From: Cymodocea nodosa
Lineage: Eukaryota; Streptophyta; Magnoliopsida; Alismatales; Cymodoceaceae
Assembly (NCBI GenBank): GCA_036874045.1
Contig: CM072337.1
Location: 682,001-746,000, forward strand
Length of the DNA: 64,000 bases
Direction: 5' to 3'
Within the stretch, counting starts at the first letter, position 1, and each line of letters opens with the position of its first letter. Both the position numbers and the translations under genes were made by a program. Under the pieces are notes generated by a model. The model was not told where the DNA came from. It was given only the letters and a program-made list of their open reading frames with translations, and did not search any database. Shown here in pieces: positions 11,943-23,779 of this stretch.

Positions 11943-14217
11943 GAAGAGAGGATGTGTGTAAAGTATTCCCATGAAATTAATATATATCTCACTTGCATAT
12001 ATATTGTTTTGATACCAATTAAGTGAATAACAAATTTCCAAACCTGTGGGACTGAAATTCAAATTAGTAAATCAGCTAAATCTTGGGGTAATGATAACTA
12101 ATTTCTCCCTTGATTTGAATTAAAAAAGATAGTGCAATTTCATTACTTTTTTTTTGGATAATGATTGAGTATTGGCACTGGTGGTTTTAAATTTAAATCA
12201 TTTTCTCCTTTAATATTTATAAAATAAGAAAATATCACTTGAACCATGTATGGTTGTAACTTTCAGTTATTTTCTCCAAATAATAATATAATCTAATCAT
12301 CATAATAATGATAAAGATGATGATGATGATAATCTTTTCTTTAAAAAGAATCATTTAAATTTTAATGTCAACCTATTATTATTGATTTAAATAGAAACAT
12401 TAAATCTTATTGGTCGATATCAAATCCCATTCCTGGCGGTCTTTAACATGTCTTTCGTAAGGTGGGTTAAGAATCCTAACTCTTAAAGAATTTGAACTTA
12501 TGATGAAAGGAATGACATCATAGAAATTGATAACTTCAATGAAGTTAAAACAAGGATGTTTGCCATGTTAGATCTTCTTCATTTTATCTTTAACTTACCA
12601 TCTACTGCTGTTATTTAAAATTCTTCTCCAATTCTGATTTTCAGAACTTGAACCTTTTAATTTTATCTTGAAAAAAAAAAAAAAAAAAACCATTTCAAAG
12701 TGCATTTTAACAATTTTTTTTATTATAAAAATTTACAACCAAATAAGCATTTTCAAGAGAATAAAATGTGGTTGTTGGCACACCCAACATTTTTTGATGT
12801 TGGTCATTTATCTCATGAGCTCACTTCCACTACACTAAACTCACCTTCACCTGCTCTTATTTTTGTTTATCATTGATGTCATAAATCACGCAACACATGT
12901 TCGTTGATATTACCATCGTGAATTATACAACTTACCTCTGTTTCTACTTATCAATGCACGATTTACTTTTACTCTTGCTCGTCGATAATATGAATCATAC
13001 AATTAGTCACACCTCTATTTTTTCTGTAAATCGTGAAAATAACATATCAAAATAAAATTAGATATATCGTTTTAAACACATGTAAAAAAGGGGGAAAAAA
13101 AAAATATACAGTAAGCATTTAAAGTAGAAATACTCTTTCTAAGATTAACATGGATAAATAAATCTTTGACATGTTGGTGGTAAGTAGGCGGTTTGGCAGG
13201 ATGGTGATCAGTCACATGGATAAGGTTTGATCGGTTGACACCCCATACATAAGAGTTGAGACCTCTCACTTCAAAGTTGGCAGTACTCTCTCAAGCGTGG
13301 GCCATTTCATAAGTGACGCCATCTCAACCTTAATCAGCCTTCTTCTTTTTTTCCGGTGAACTGTCATCATCAGGAACAAAGCTCCGTTTCTTCTCCGGGA
13401 TGTTCTTGCCTTCCAACCACAAGGTATGAAATAACATATTTAATCCCGCAGTGTTTGACCAGGTTTTTATTCTACTGATTTAGAGGCTTTTGTCTATTTT
13501 TTTACTCTTCTAAATGATGTCATGTAAAGATATTGCTTCCTCTCTTGAATCAATAATCAATTTCACTTTGCCCCAATAAGTTTCATTTTCCAAAGTCAAT
13601 GTATAATTTAGGACAAAGGATTTCACTTTTGTTGTCTTTTTTTGCAAGCAAAAGGTTCTTGGAATGGACTAAATAAAACAAAATTATACACCATTGTATA
13701 AAGGCATAAAATTCAACCATTTTCAATAGAGAGACGTTTTAAGTTCAATATTCATCTATCTATACATTAAGGAGGCACACAAGACCAGATCTAATGATGA
13801 TTGCAATGACAAATTTCAGGGATAAATATCAAAACCCAACAGAATCTATCAGAGGCAAAACCAAACTGAATCTATCAATTAACTACACTCTTCTCCGTCA
13901 AGTGATACATGTCCAATTTTTTGAAGAAAGTTCATCAACAAGTTAATATTGACTTGAGCTTCATACATGGTTCAAGTCGGGCAAGAGCCAGAGGTAAAAT
14001 TGGCAAGCTGAATGAGGAATAAAAAATTAAAAAAAAAAAACAAAAAAAAAATTATAAACTAGATACTAGAGCATAACCAAAGTTTTTGGCAGCAATTGTA
14101 TGGCTCCCAGTAAAAAAGGAAAATTGAATGAGATAAATAAAGAAAATTTGTAGCGCACAAGACCTCCAAATATTTTGAATGGGCTTTTCTCGTTTTAAGT
14201 GTGGAGGGTGGTGGAGA

Positions 14218-17200
14218 CTAGTACCATTTCTTTGACTTGCTTGGTTTCTTTGACGACTTTCCATTCTTTAAAGCGGCAAAGTGTGTGTCAATTTCCTCAT
14301 CATCTTCCTCTCCTTGTCTTCTCCTCCTCCTACTTACACCACTATCCTTAATGTCCTACAAGTTTTCATGTTAGTGTTAGAACACAATCAAATCAAACAT
14401 CCTAGAACTACGACAATGATAAGGATTCGTTTAAAATAGCATGTTTTATAGTAGAAATTAATGGAAATTGAAGATGGTACTGTATTTGAAACCAAGCTGG
14501 TTTTAGCCTACATTTGGGTAAATTACCCAAAAATGGTTGCCAGGCGTAGCTATATTACGAAAAATATCCAGCTCATTTTGTTTCACAAATACAAGAGAAA
14601 TAATATATTATGAAGCGTTATCCCAATGGCTTACCGTCAGAGCCTTCCTTTTTGCTTCAGAAACGCTTTCTGATAGTATGAGAACCTCTGATTCCTCAGC
14701 GGGAAAGAGAGGAAGCTTCTTATCTGCAATATACAAAATTAGGAGCACCATCATATTCTACACGATTACCAGCAGTTCCCGCAGTAATGAACACAGACAG
14801 AAATGCTACTCACTGATCCGCTCCTCTATAAGCTTGAACCATTCAACCTCATATTGGTTAACCAAAGAGAGAGCTAAACCAGAACGTCCAGCCCGAGCAG
14901 TTCTACCAACACGGTGGCAGTAATCCTGCATCCCATGTAACACATTCCACGATCAATTCCACTCCAAAGAGGGCACCAGAAATTTTCTGGGCTCTAAAGC
15001 AATTACAAACTTTTTCCATAAAAAGGATGGACCAATCTTGCATAAAAGTTTAATGACAATGGCTATTTTATTAGGTGATGACAACTTTTCTTATCATGGA
15101 AAAGCATGGCAATAACTGCTCAACCGAGTACTACAGTTCTATGTAAATCACAACTGAGAGGAGCTACCTTGGAGTTCTGTGGAATGTCATAATTTATCAC
15201 CACGTCAACGTGCAAATCAAGACCTCTGGCTCCAACATCAGTGCACACAAGGATGTTGCATTCTCCAGCCTTGAACTTATTCAAGGCACCCAACCTTTTT
15301 GCCTGCGGGATACAAGTCCATGCATAGATACCATGGAAAACAGATGATTAGGCAAAAAAAGATAAAGAATTATCTGATACAGTAGACAACGTAAAAAATG
15401 GTTGCCAAGATATATGCACATATCAATTAATTAAACAAGGGGCCATAAAGATAACCTCACTCATTTGGCCATGAAGGGGAATGACTTTGAACCCAAGGTT
15501 TTTGAGAATCAAAGCAAGTAATCGTGTTGAATCACAAGTTCGTGTAAAAATCATTGCTGCCTTTCCTAACATCTCATTTAATATGTACACAAGATAGAAA
15601 TCCTGTAAAAAAAAAAGAAATTCAAGAGAAGAAAGACATGATTCATACGGTAAATCTGTATCCAAGGAATAATGACACAAGCATAAGTCAGTTATTGGTC
15701 ATCATGAGAAGTTCTTTCAAAGACATGTATGAACAAAAAACCTTATACTTTGCAGGAATAAACATAAACTCTTGCTTTAGTGTATCGTTGGTGGAGTACT
15801 TAGAAGATGCTTCAACCTCAAAGTAAAAGAAAGTGAGATGAAGGAAGGTCGATACAATTGACAACAAATATACAGTTATGGTAGTTGCAGTAACAATTGG
15901 TAAGGCAGACCTTTACAGGATTCTTCAGGCAAGCTCTCTTTAGCTTCCCTACCTGCCAAAAAAATTGCATATATTATAAAAACAAACAAAATCACCTTAC
16001 AATTGTGGAAAATTAAAAGATATTAAAAATAATAGATCAGCGAGCTCTCTTTATCAGTTTAGCTTACCAACATGCCAAAATTTTCAAAATTCCAAACAAA
16101 ATCACCTTTCACTGAGAGAGTCTAATGATGCTTCTAAAAATTACCAAAAACCTTAAAATGTTATAATTTGATCAGTGGTTGTGCACTGGAGAAACAAAAG
16201 CAGCTAAGATTAAAGGGGAGTAAGGTAGAACTAGATTCATAAGGATCTATTTTTTCCTTGAAATAAATAAGTTCTTTGATCCCATTTGAAAAGAAAAAAA
16301 TTACAATCAAATACAAGTGTGAGAGAAGAAAGAATTTTTTGCCTAAAAACGGTGGACTTTTTTAATAACTTACAAAGCAAGCAATTAAACGAAAAATATT
16401 TACTCTGCACATGTACTGTAAAATTATGAACTTTTTTGAAACAAATAAAATATTATTTACTTTGCTTTCACTTCATTTTCTTCCTCTTCATGACAATTAA
16501 TCACAACAAGAACCATATAATATTTAAAATAAATATCAAATTATATGCTTCTTACCTTCTCGGTCATGGTGGCTGAGAACAAGTATGTTTTCCTTTCTCG
16601 AGGGACTACCTTAAGGATTTCATTGATCACTTTCTCAAAATCAGCATTCAACAACTTGTCCGCCTCATCCAAAACCTGAAAGTCAAGCAACTTCAAGGTT
16701 AGTAAGATATTTGGAAAAAGACAAAAATATTTCATACATAAGAATACAAAAAATGATAGAATTTCATAGCAAATAAAAGATATATTAGTGAATGAAGAAA
16801 ACATTATCTGCAAGAAAAAATTAGTTTAAATTTAAGCTGATTGTCATGTTGAAGATTAACTCATTTTGAAGAGGAGATAGGGTGGATCATGTAATTATAA
16901 GATACACCCAAAAAGTTTTTTTTAAAAAAAAAAACAGAAAAGGTTGATGAGGCAATCAATCTGGAAAAGAATTGCAAGTTACAGCTTAAGCTTTGACACT
17001 CTGTCCAACAAATCGAATTGGAGCTCAAACGTGGAAGTTCATCTCCCAGTAATTTGGCCTGTGTCTGAACACCACTACATTTCTGGTCAGACAGCCCAGC
17101 AGTAAGAATGCAACGTGAACAAATAATCCATGCCTTCTCTTTTATTAGTCTCAACACCTCATTGATTATTTCCACAATTGTGCCAAAATGTTTACCATCT

Positions 17201-20200
17201 GAAACAGATTCTGCTCACGCGGCCCCATACTTTAAGAGAAACCTTCTTTAAAAGAAAAAGGGTGCATCTTATTCGTATAATAAGATACATCCAGAAAACC
17301 AAACCAAGAAGGTAAGACAAGAAAAGAATGATACATCTTCGTAAAATGAACACATCTATAATTGGAAAATATATCTTCTTAACTAGAAAGATAAACAGTA
17401 CATTATTTATATCCTGATTGAAAACCACATCACTCTTGTGGAGACAAATTGACCTAACAGGTAGCATGGAAGAGGAGGACCCGATGCTTAGCCTTTGAGT
17501 TATTCCCTATGGCCATGCTGCTGATGAGACAAGAGCATCCCAGTCAAGAAGAAGTATCCACATCTTCATCCTCTTCATAACACAGGGGGCACGGTAGATC
17601 ATTGTCATTCCACCACTTCCCTGTACTTTGGTTACCACTTACTGCCTTCATGTGAAGAAGAGTCCACATGAAGACTCTAATCTCAAGTTCTGACTTTGTT
17701 TTTCCAAAATAATTTAAACAGCTTCCAGCACCTCTTGTTTGAACCACACATTGCCTCATAGCAACTTTTGACTATATGATATGATATGATATATATGGGT
17801 CTGGTGTGTGCCCAAGCGTGTATGTATGTATGCAATGATTATATAATATGATATATATATATATAGGTGTGGTGCATGTATGTAATAATAATATAATATA
17901 TATAATATTTGATTATGGATATCTAGATATGAATTGTGTTTGGATTATATGTATATAAATTTTTTTTTGAGCAGTAACAAGCAAATCCATTAAAATCAGA
18001 AAGAATGTGGTTTATACAAACCATAAGCAAGCTTAAAAATAAAAACAAAACAAAATAATTAGGCTTCAGCAGCGGCCCTTGGAAAAGGGAACAAAAAAAA
18101 AGCCTAGAAGACATCCTAAACAAAGAAAAAGGAAACACCAGGAAAGCAAACCACAAATCATAAATTCAAAATTGACTAGAGCGAAGCCACAATCTCTGCC
18201 CCAGCCAAAGCCTTGATTATGACAGGAACTTGTCCATTCTACCATGCACTTGGTCACGTTTGACATAAAGTGACTTTCATCATGATAAAAGCCATGAAAC
18301 ACCATTTTATTCTTTTCCAACCATCATCTCTATCAAACTGTGGAATAGTGCATCAGATTTTCTTAGCAATTTTGTCCTGTCCACCTCTTGCTACCCATCT
18401 TTCCCAGAATTATTTCATGTCTCATAATGGAAGGGCATTTAATCCCATATATGAGCACCAACATCTGCTCATTGATGCATAGGTGAACAGCAAGTGTCAC
18501 TAATCCTCTTCATGTGAGCCATAAAATCTATAAATACTCACTAAGGAAAGACCTTTCTTTTGAATAACACACTCCATAGGAATAGTCCCATGCCATACCT
18601 CTTAAGCAAAAAACTAAAATTTTGTAGGAATCCAATTCCCCATGCTTAACTCCACCAGAAGTCAATACCTGCTATGACAATTTGACTGAGAATGTACTAC
18701 TATTGCTCTATTGCCACACCTATGAGGGGCTCTTTGCAGAGACAAGAGACAAACCATATGTGTGAAGAAGAGGAAATAGTTTAACAAAGTTTGATGTTGT
18801 TGAATCACCTAGATTCCTTCAAAATCAGACATCTCACATTACTTTACCTCAGAATTCTCAAAACACACAACAGTACTCACAAGGGTGGAAGATGCAATGG
18901 AGAATAAAAATACTCCAGTGGCCACACCAACATATGCATCACATGAGAATCTAATCCCACGCCCAATTCCTATAACCAGCCTACTCCCACACCAAACGAT
19001 TCATCTACCTCTAGAATCTCCTTTTATGTGCTAGATATGTTCCCTGCTCACCCAACACCCCTCCTCAGTCTAAACCACTTCTATTATACAAAATTACAGA
19101 TATTCAAATAAACTGACAAGAGAATTAGGATTGGACATCCACTATATCTGAATTCAATCCAATTATAAACTTCTAGTAATTTTTGAATCCAAATTCTATC
19201 TGATGAATATCAGATTCAAATATTTCCAGGTTAAAAAAATTCATATTCAAATCAGATTTCAGATTTCAAATATCCACTTACAGACCTCAAAATAATGAAG
19301 CACACATTTACATTGAAAATCAAAGTCTGCCTCTGAAAATCTGACACAGATTAATAGGAAATGGGGAATACATTCAAATAAAGAAATGTAATGGAAATTT
19401 TCAAAATCAACTCAAAAAGAGTAATGCAGGGCAATGAAAATTATAAAAAACACATAGATATACAATCCATGTAAAAAAATGTATTTCTGTACAGGAATAT
19501 GATATGAGTAAGGTATACCAAATATTTCATTGTGCGGAGGCTGAAACCTTTTGTATTTGTAAGATGATCCAAGAGACGTCCAGGAGTTGCCACCTAAAGC
19601 AAATTTAAGCAAAAAAAAGAAATCCAAATTAAAAAAAAAAGAAATGACATGTGATCAACAAATAACCATGAAAAATGAATATGTTATTTTCTGAATAATT
19701 GCATAGAGATAATAATAATAATAATACATTTTGATTATAGGTATCAAAACGTCAAACAAAATGGCCAAAGATTAGAAAAGTTGACAATTGATAGTTTCTA
19801 TGTGCATATTTAAAGGAAAAGAGACATAAACCAATCCACTACATCCCCTTGTAGTGATTCTAAGACAACTACATAAGCTTCCATCAGAGAAATTTAAAAA
19901 ATGCCTGAATGCACCAAAAAAATGTTAGCACTTGAAACATACAACTATGTGTGGACGCTTTCCAAGAGCAACAGCTTGATCCATCTTGCTTATTCCTCCC
20001 ATAAGCTGGAAGTTCAAAAAAGTTGATTTAATACAAGGAGGCAATTGCAAGAATGCTAGTTCAATGAAAACTCAAGGTAAATAAATGGCAAATTCGGGAA
20101 ATTTTTCCACTGACCACGGCACATTTGACACCAATAATGGATCCCAAAGCTTCAAATTGTTTAGAAATTTGAGCTGCCAGTTCCCTAGGTCATAGATAAT

Positions 20201-20830
20201 GAACCACAAAGAATCAAAGATAGCACCAAACCTGTGATAATAATTTGAAATGTCCATAACAAACCTGGTTGGCGAAATAACACATGCAAAAAAAGGATGT
20301 GGATTTCAAGGAGACTGTGGAGGATGGGAAGAGCAAATGCTGCAGTCTTCCCTGAACCTGTCTGTGCCAGGCCAATAATATCTCTCCCTGTTACCACAAA
20401 TTGTGAATATCATGGGCAATGTATATGTAAAAATAAAACATTAAAACTGATGCTATGAAAACTTTAAGGAAAACCAGGTCATGGGACTTTTAAGAGAAAA
20501 CTAATTTATAACACTTGAGGATGACTAGTGCCATCCAATGACATAGAATAGGGATGATCAACAGAAATATAAAAACTAGTAATGAACAGAGCGTGTAAAA
20601 TTGAATGGTTACTGATGAAAATGGGAGCAAAGAACGGAACTTTTCAAGAAAAAATTACCTTCTAGAGCATGAGGGATGCACTCAGCCTGAATGACAGTAG
20701 GAGTCTCCCATCTGATGAGCTTATCACAAGCCTCCACCAATTCCTCCCGCAAGGGCAAATCCTTGAATTTCTTCCCTTCTGCAAATATATTTGTGGCTTC
20801 CCCATCTGCTATGGTGATTAATTCCTCCAT
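14218..20830 (-). CDS. RH10: DEAD-box ATP-dependent RNA helicase, RH10/DDX47/Rrp3-like; one-base frameshift in exon 2
   Basis: Nucleolar helicase of 40S pre-rRNA processing. Minus-strand exons: 20830-20659, 20387-20265, 20184-20115, 20005-19943, 19593-19519, 16675-16556, 15952-15911, 15816-15742, 15602-15456, 15302-15168, 14925-14814, 14723-14635, 14355-14218. Motifs in order: Q-motif region ([14 protein letters not shown]), I (AQTGSGKT), Ia (SPTREL), Ib (TPGRL), II (DEAD), III (SAT), IV-V (IFTRT, ARGLD) and VI ([11 protein letters not shown]), then a basic Lys/Ser tail. Every splice site is canonical and all phases agree, except that exon 2 (123 bp) is one base short. Frame 0 carries GSGKT...SLLE and a shifted frame carries [11 protein letters not shown], so a single A is missing at about 20304-20306 (TTT on the plus strand). 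With that base the protein would be 453 aa, the family size. Recent inactivation and sequence error are both possible. A leader intron (about 20996-20850) is likely. Confidence 0.9.
16860..17760 (-). mobile_element. Decayed LINE fragment with zf-RVT-like piece in helicase intron 5
   Basis: The minus-strand frame at 17759-17544 reads [11 protein letters not shown]...W..D..CPLC, resembling the zinc-binding zf-RVT domain after plant LINE reverse transcriptase. Downstream frames (17467-16861) contain two tail-like segments that look like partial copies of each other. Stops are frequent. Intron 5 is 2.84 kb, and these insertions explain much of its size. Confidence 0.35.
17963..18490 (-). mobile_element. 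Second LINE 3' fragment in helicase intron 5
   Basis: On the minus strand the fragment ends with GATTTTAATGGATTTGC then TGCTCAAAAAAAAA, the same 3' end as the copy at 6966. Upstream, broken frames contain [14 protein letters not shown], reminiscent of the W..W.ERN.R.F phrase of LINE ORF2 tails. No target-site duplication could be defined by eye. Confidence 0.4.
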
Positions 20831-20839
20831 GCTTAGTTG

Positions 20840-21290
20840 TCAAATCTGGAACAAGCTTGTAGATCGTTCCTTTTTACTTTTAGCGATATCTGGACACAGG
20901 AATCAAATGTTCACAGCAGTATTTGCATTAAGTTTGATGCCCTTATTCCTTTAAAGTTTGATCTCTAGCCATTATTGCTCTAGCTTCACGTACCTCTTTG
21001 GCAAAAAATTTGTGTTTAGTTTAACAATGCCCTCTTGCTCCATGGAAGACTGGATCAGGCACCGCGGAAGAACTCGCGAGGACCGGACGGAAGAGCATGG
21101 CGGAAGAAACTCGCCGTGGTCAGAGGACGACTGACTGATCACCGCATGAGGACGACCGCCACTGGACCGGCGGCGGACAGCGCCAGCCGCGGGAAAAAGA
21201 GAAGGGGCAGGCGGCGACGACGGCGGACGGCAGTAGCGGGCGGCGGCGGCTGACGGTCGCCGGAGAAAAAGAGGTGAGGTGGTGGGAGGA
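20840..21290 (-). promoter_or_regulatory. Probable leader and promoter of the helicase gene
   Basis: A GC-rich island (21030-21290) upstream of the minus-strand ATG at 20830. A donor-like AAAGAG|GTACGTG at about 20996 and an acceptor-like TTGTTCCAG just before the ATG suggest a leader intron of about 150 bp. The Arg-rich plus-strand frame at 21035-21253 is a by-product of CGG repeats. Confidence 0.4.
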
Positions 21291-22900
21291 GGGTAAATTA
21301 GGCTACTGATATCATGTACAAATTAATTTTCTATTAAAGTAAAAATAAGAAATAACAAAGATATAAATATCTTAAACAATGAGAGAATATATTTAAGTTA
21401 AATGAATCTTTCATGTTACAAATAACATAAACACTAACAAACAACATATGATGACTAAATATCATTACACGATGGCAAAATTTCGTTGAGGGTAGCAGTG
21501 GTGGTAAGAAGATGAGTAGGAAGACGAAGATTCTGTAGGCATGGAGACATCTGTCGTCGATAAACCTTAGAAATAGGTTAGGTAAATATTATTTGTGAAC
21601 GAGAATATATTTGGAATGCAAGTTCACAGTCGATTATTGTAGATACTTTTAATTAAAAACATTGTAAGTATTTATCTTATGATTTAAATACATTAATAAA
21701 ATAGTATTGGAAGTGAAGTGTGTTCTTCGCTCCATGTAGATAAACACAACTTAAATGAAGATTGGACCCATTCTTACTTATGTGATAGATCAGTTTTTAT
21801 TTTTAATACACACGTAAATTATTTTTAACTGTAAATATTTATCCTATATACGTCAATTTAAATAAAATAGATGATGAGGATTGCGCTTTAGACAGGAAAG
21901 ACGTTGCATAGACAATATTTTTTTTTGCAAATTTTTTATTTTATTTGTTTATTATTTTTTAAAAATAAATGCAGAACTTTCCAAGATGTCATTCGTTCTA
22001 ATACTATTTTCACCTAAATATAATTAATGTTAGGGTTTTGATGAACTCTAACGTTTCAATCCTAATATGATTATGTATGTCAATTAAGTTGAATTTAATT
22101 ATGATTATTTGATCTGATATAGTTAAATTGTTAATTAACACAACATAGAATGGGCTATAAATTATACTTAAGCCGCTTCATTCTTTTATCTATTCATGTA
22201 GTTTGTCAACAACAAAATTGTCTGCAAGTATTTTATATTATAGTATGAAATGTATAATTTAATAATATTAAATAAATAGAATTTAACAGCTTTGAATAAT
22301 TATCCATCTACTAACTTTAAATTATAAATAACAATTTTATGTTATCAAATTATGTATCATTTTATTTATATTAACTTTGGAGACGTGGCTAGTATCATGT
22401 TAAGAAAAAAGAAGATAACTGTGTGACTTATAACTTGTATTTTACGATTTATTCATGTTGTATCAGTACCATTTGATTATATTAGATTACAGTAAATTAT
22501 ACTTTTTAATATATTAAATTTTAAAATAAATTTTTAGCATTTAAAAAAAATAATAATATATTGAAATTTATACTATATTGACTTCTAAGTTTTACAAATT
22601 TAATGTACAGAATTAATACATTAAAATTGATGCAGACATACTTTATAAATGTTTTCAACATATAAACGATACATTGATATTAAAAAAACAAAATCATACT
22701 TATCAATTCATACGTTTAATCAGATTACATTCGATTTCATTAAACATTACTCCAACATAACTTAAAATTATATTGTAGCGACCGGTCAAACCAACTTTAT
22801 AACCCCACCAATTTATTTTTTTAAAAAAGGAAACACTGACAGGAGTTCAGAGATATGCCGACGTGGAATCTCTTATTTATTTACTATTTGTCTTTGTCTC
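21291..22900. other. AT-rich intergenic region between divergent helicase and LAZ1 genes
   Basis: No open frame of note on either strand. Long A/T runs; no repeat family recognised. Confidence 0.5.
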
Positions 22901-22929
22901 TGTCGTCGTGAGAAGAGAAAACCGAATGC

Positions 22930-23779
22930 GAAAGGTCAGGAATGGACGAATTCGCCTACCCGGCCACCATAACGTGTTAGGGTTTTCTTCAACCTCTCCG
23001 TTCCCTTCCACGCCAATTCCCGTCCCACGCGACGATGGATCTCTGGCGGGATAATGGTAAACGCTAATCCTCTTCTTCGTCGCAATTTTGCACTCTCCTC
23101 TTTCCGCCATCGGTATCTGTTCCGTCATGATTCTGTCAGTTGTCCAGTTAGGTGCAATCTTCTCGCTTGTTTGTTTTTTTTGTTTTTGCCCCGGCTGCTC
23201 ATGCTACTTTTTCTGGTTGTGGTTTGGACTTTTCTGCAAGTTTCGAGTTTTCGTTTTTTTCTTGGATGAATTTGGTTGTTGCGAAATTTCGAGGACAGAC
23301 AAATTCAAAAGGTCGATTTTCTGTGTGAAATTTATGGGTTTGATGTTCATCAAGATGGTTACTTTCCTTACTCCATGCTCGAATGATGTATGAATTTTCT
23401 TAATTATTTATTTATAGAAAGTAGGGCGACTGTAACCAATAATTTGATCATTATTCTAGTCCCCTCTAGGATGATCTGATGGATTGGATGCATGATTTCT
23501 TTTCCACTTACTGAAATGGAAATATTATTTCCAATTAGTGCGTTCTTAATGCTTGTTGGATATCTAGTGGTCATGTTATTTGATCGTTGTTAAATCTGTT
23601 TGTGTTTATGACAGCGTTGCATTCATAAACTAGCAAAGTCGTAATCAACAAAATGACAATGGTCGTTGAATGAGATCGTTCAGAAATTTCAGTGATCTCA
23701 TCAATGTTGCTTGTGCAGTTGCTGGATAGACCTCTGCTTTGTTCAAAATTTGAATTTTTGTAAGGTTTGGAAAGTGGAT
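22930..23779 (+). promoter_or_regulatory. Probable leader exon and 5' UTR intron of the LAZ1-like gene
   Basis: A GC-richer block at 22930-23055 ends in GGGATAATG|GTAAAC, a good donor. A matching acceptor TTGCTTGTGCAG lies at about 23719, 60 bp before the ATG at 23780. The intervening T-rich sequence has intron composition. The short frames at 22863-23393 are not convincing proteins. Confidence 0.45.

Larger units (their letters stand above)
9211..14217. other. 5 kb AT-rich intergenic region
   Basis: No gene recognised on either strand. It contains homopolymers, simple repeats (listed separately), a three-unit 34-bp repeat at 10072-10172 and a moderately GC-rich patch at 10080-10620. Frames in that patch are short and low-complexity. 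The 70-codon frame at 14052-14264 overlaps the helicase last exon in another frame. Confidence 0.5.

Noticed and set aside
14537..14923. 128-codon plus-strand frame
   Set aside because: Antisense shadow of helicase exons 11 and 12 and the intron between them.
20185..20387. Alternative splicing to repair the helicase frame
   Set aside because: Motif I and motif Ia lie in the same exon with no donor/acceptor pair between them that would keep both; a missing base explains the data better.
21035..21253. Arg/Gly-rich plus-strand frame
   Set aside because: Arises from CGG-rich leader sequence of the divergent helicase gene.
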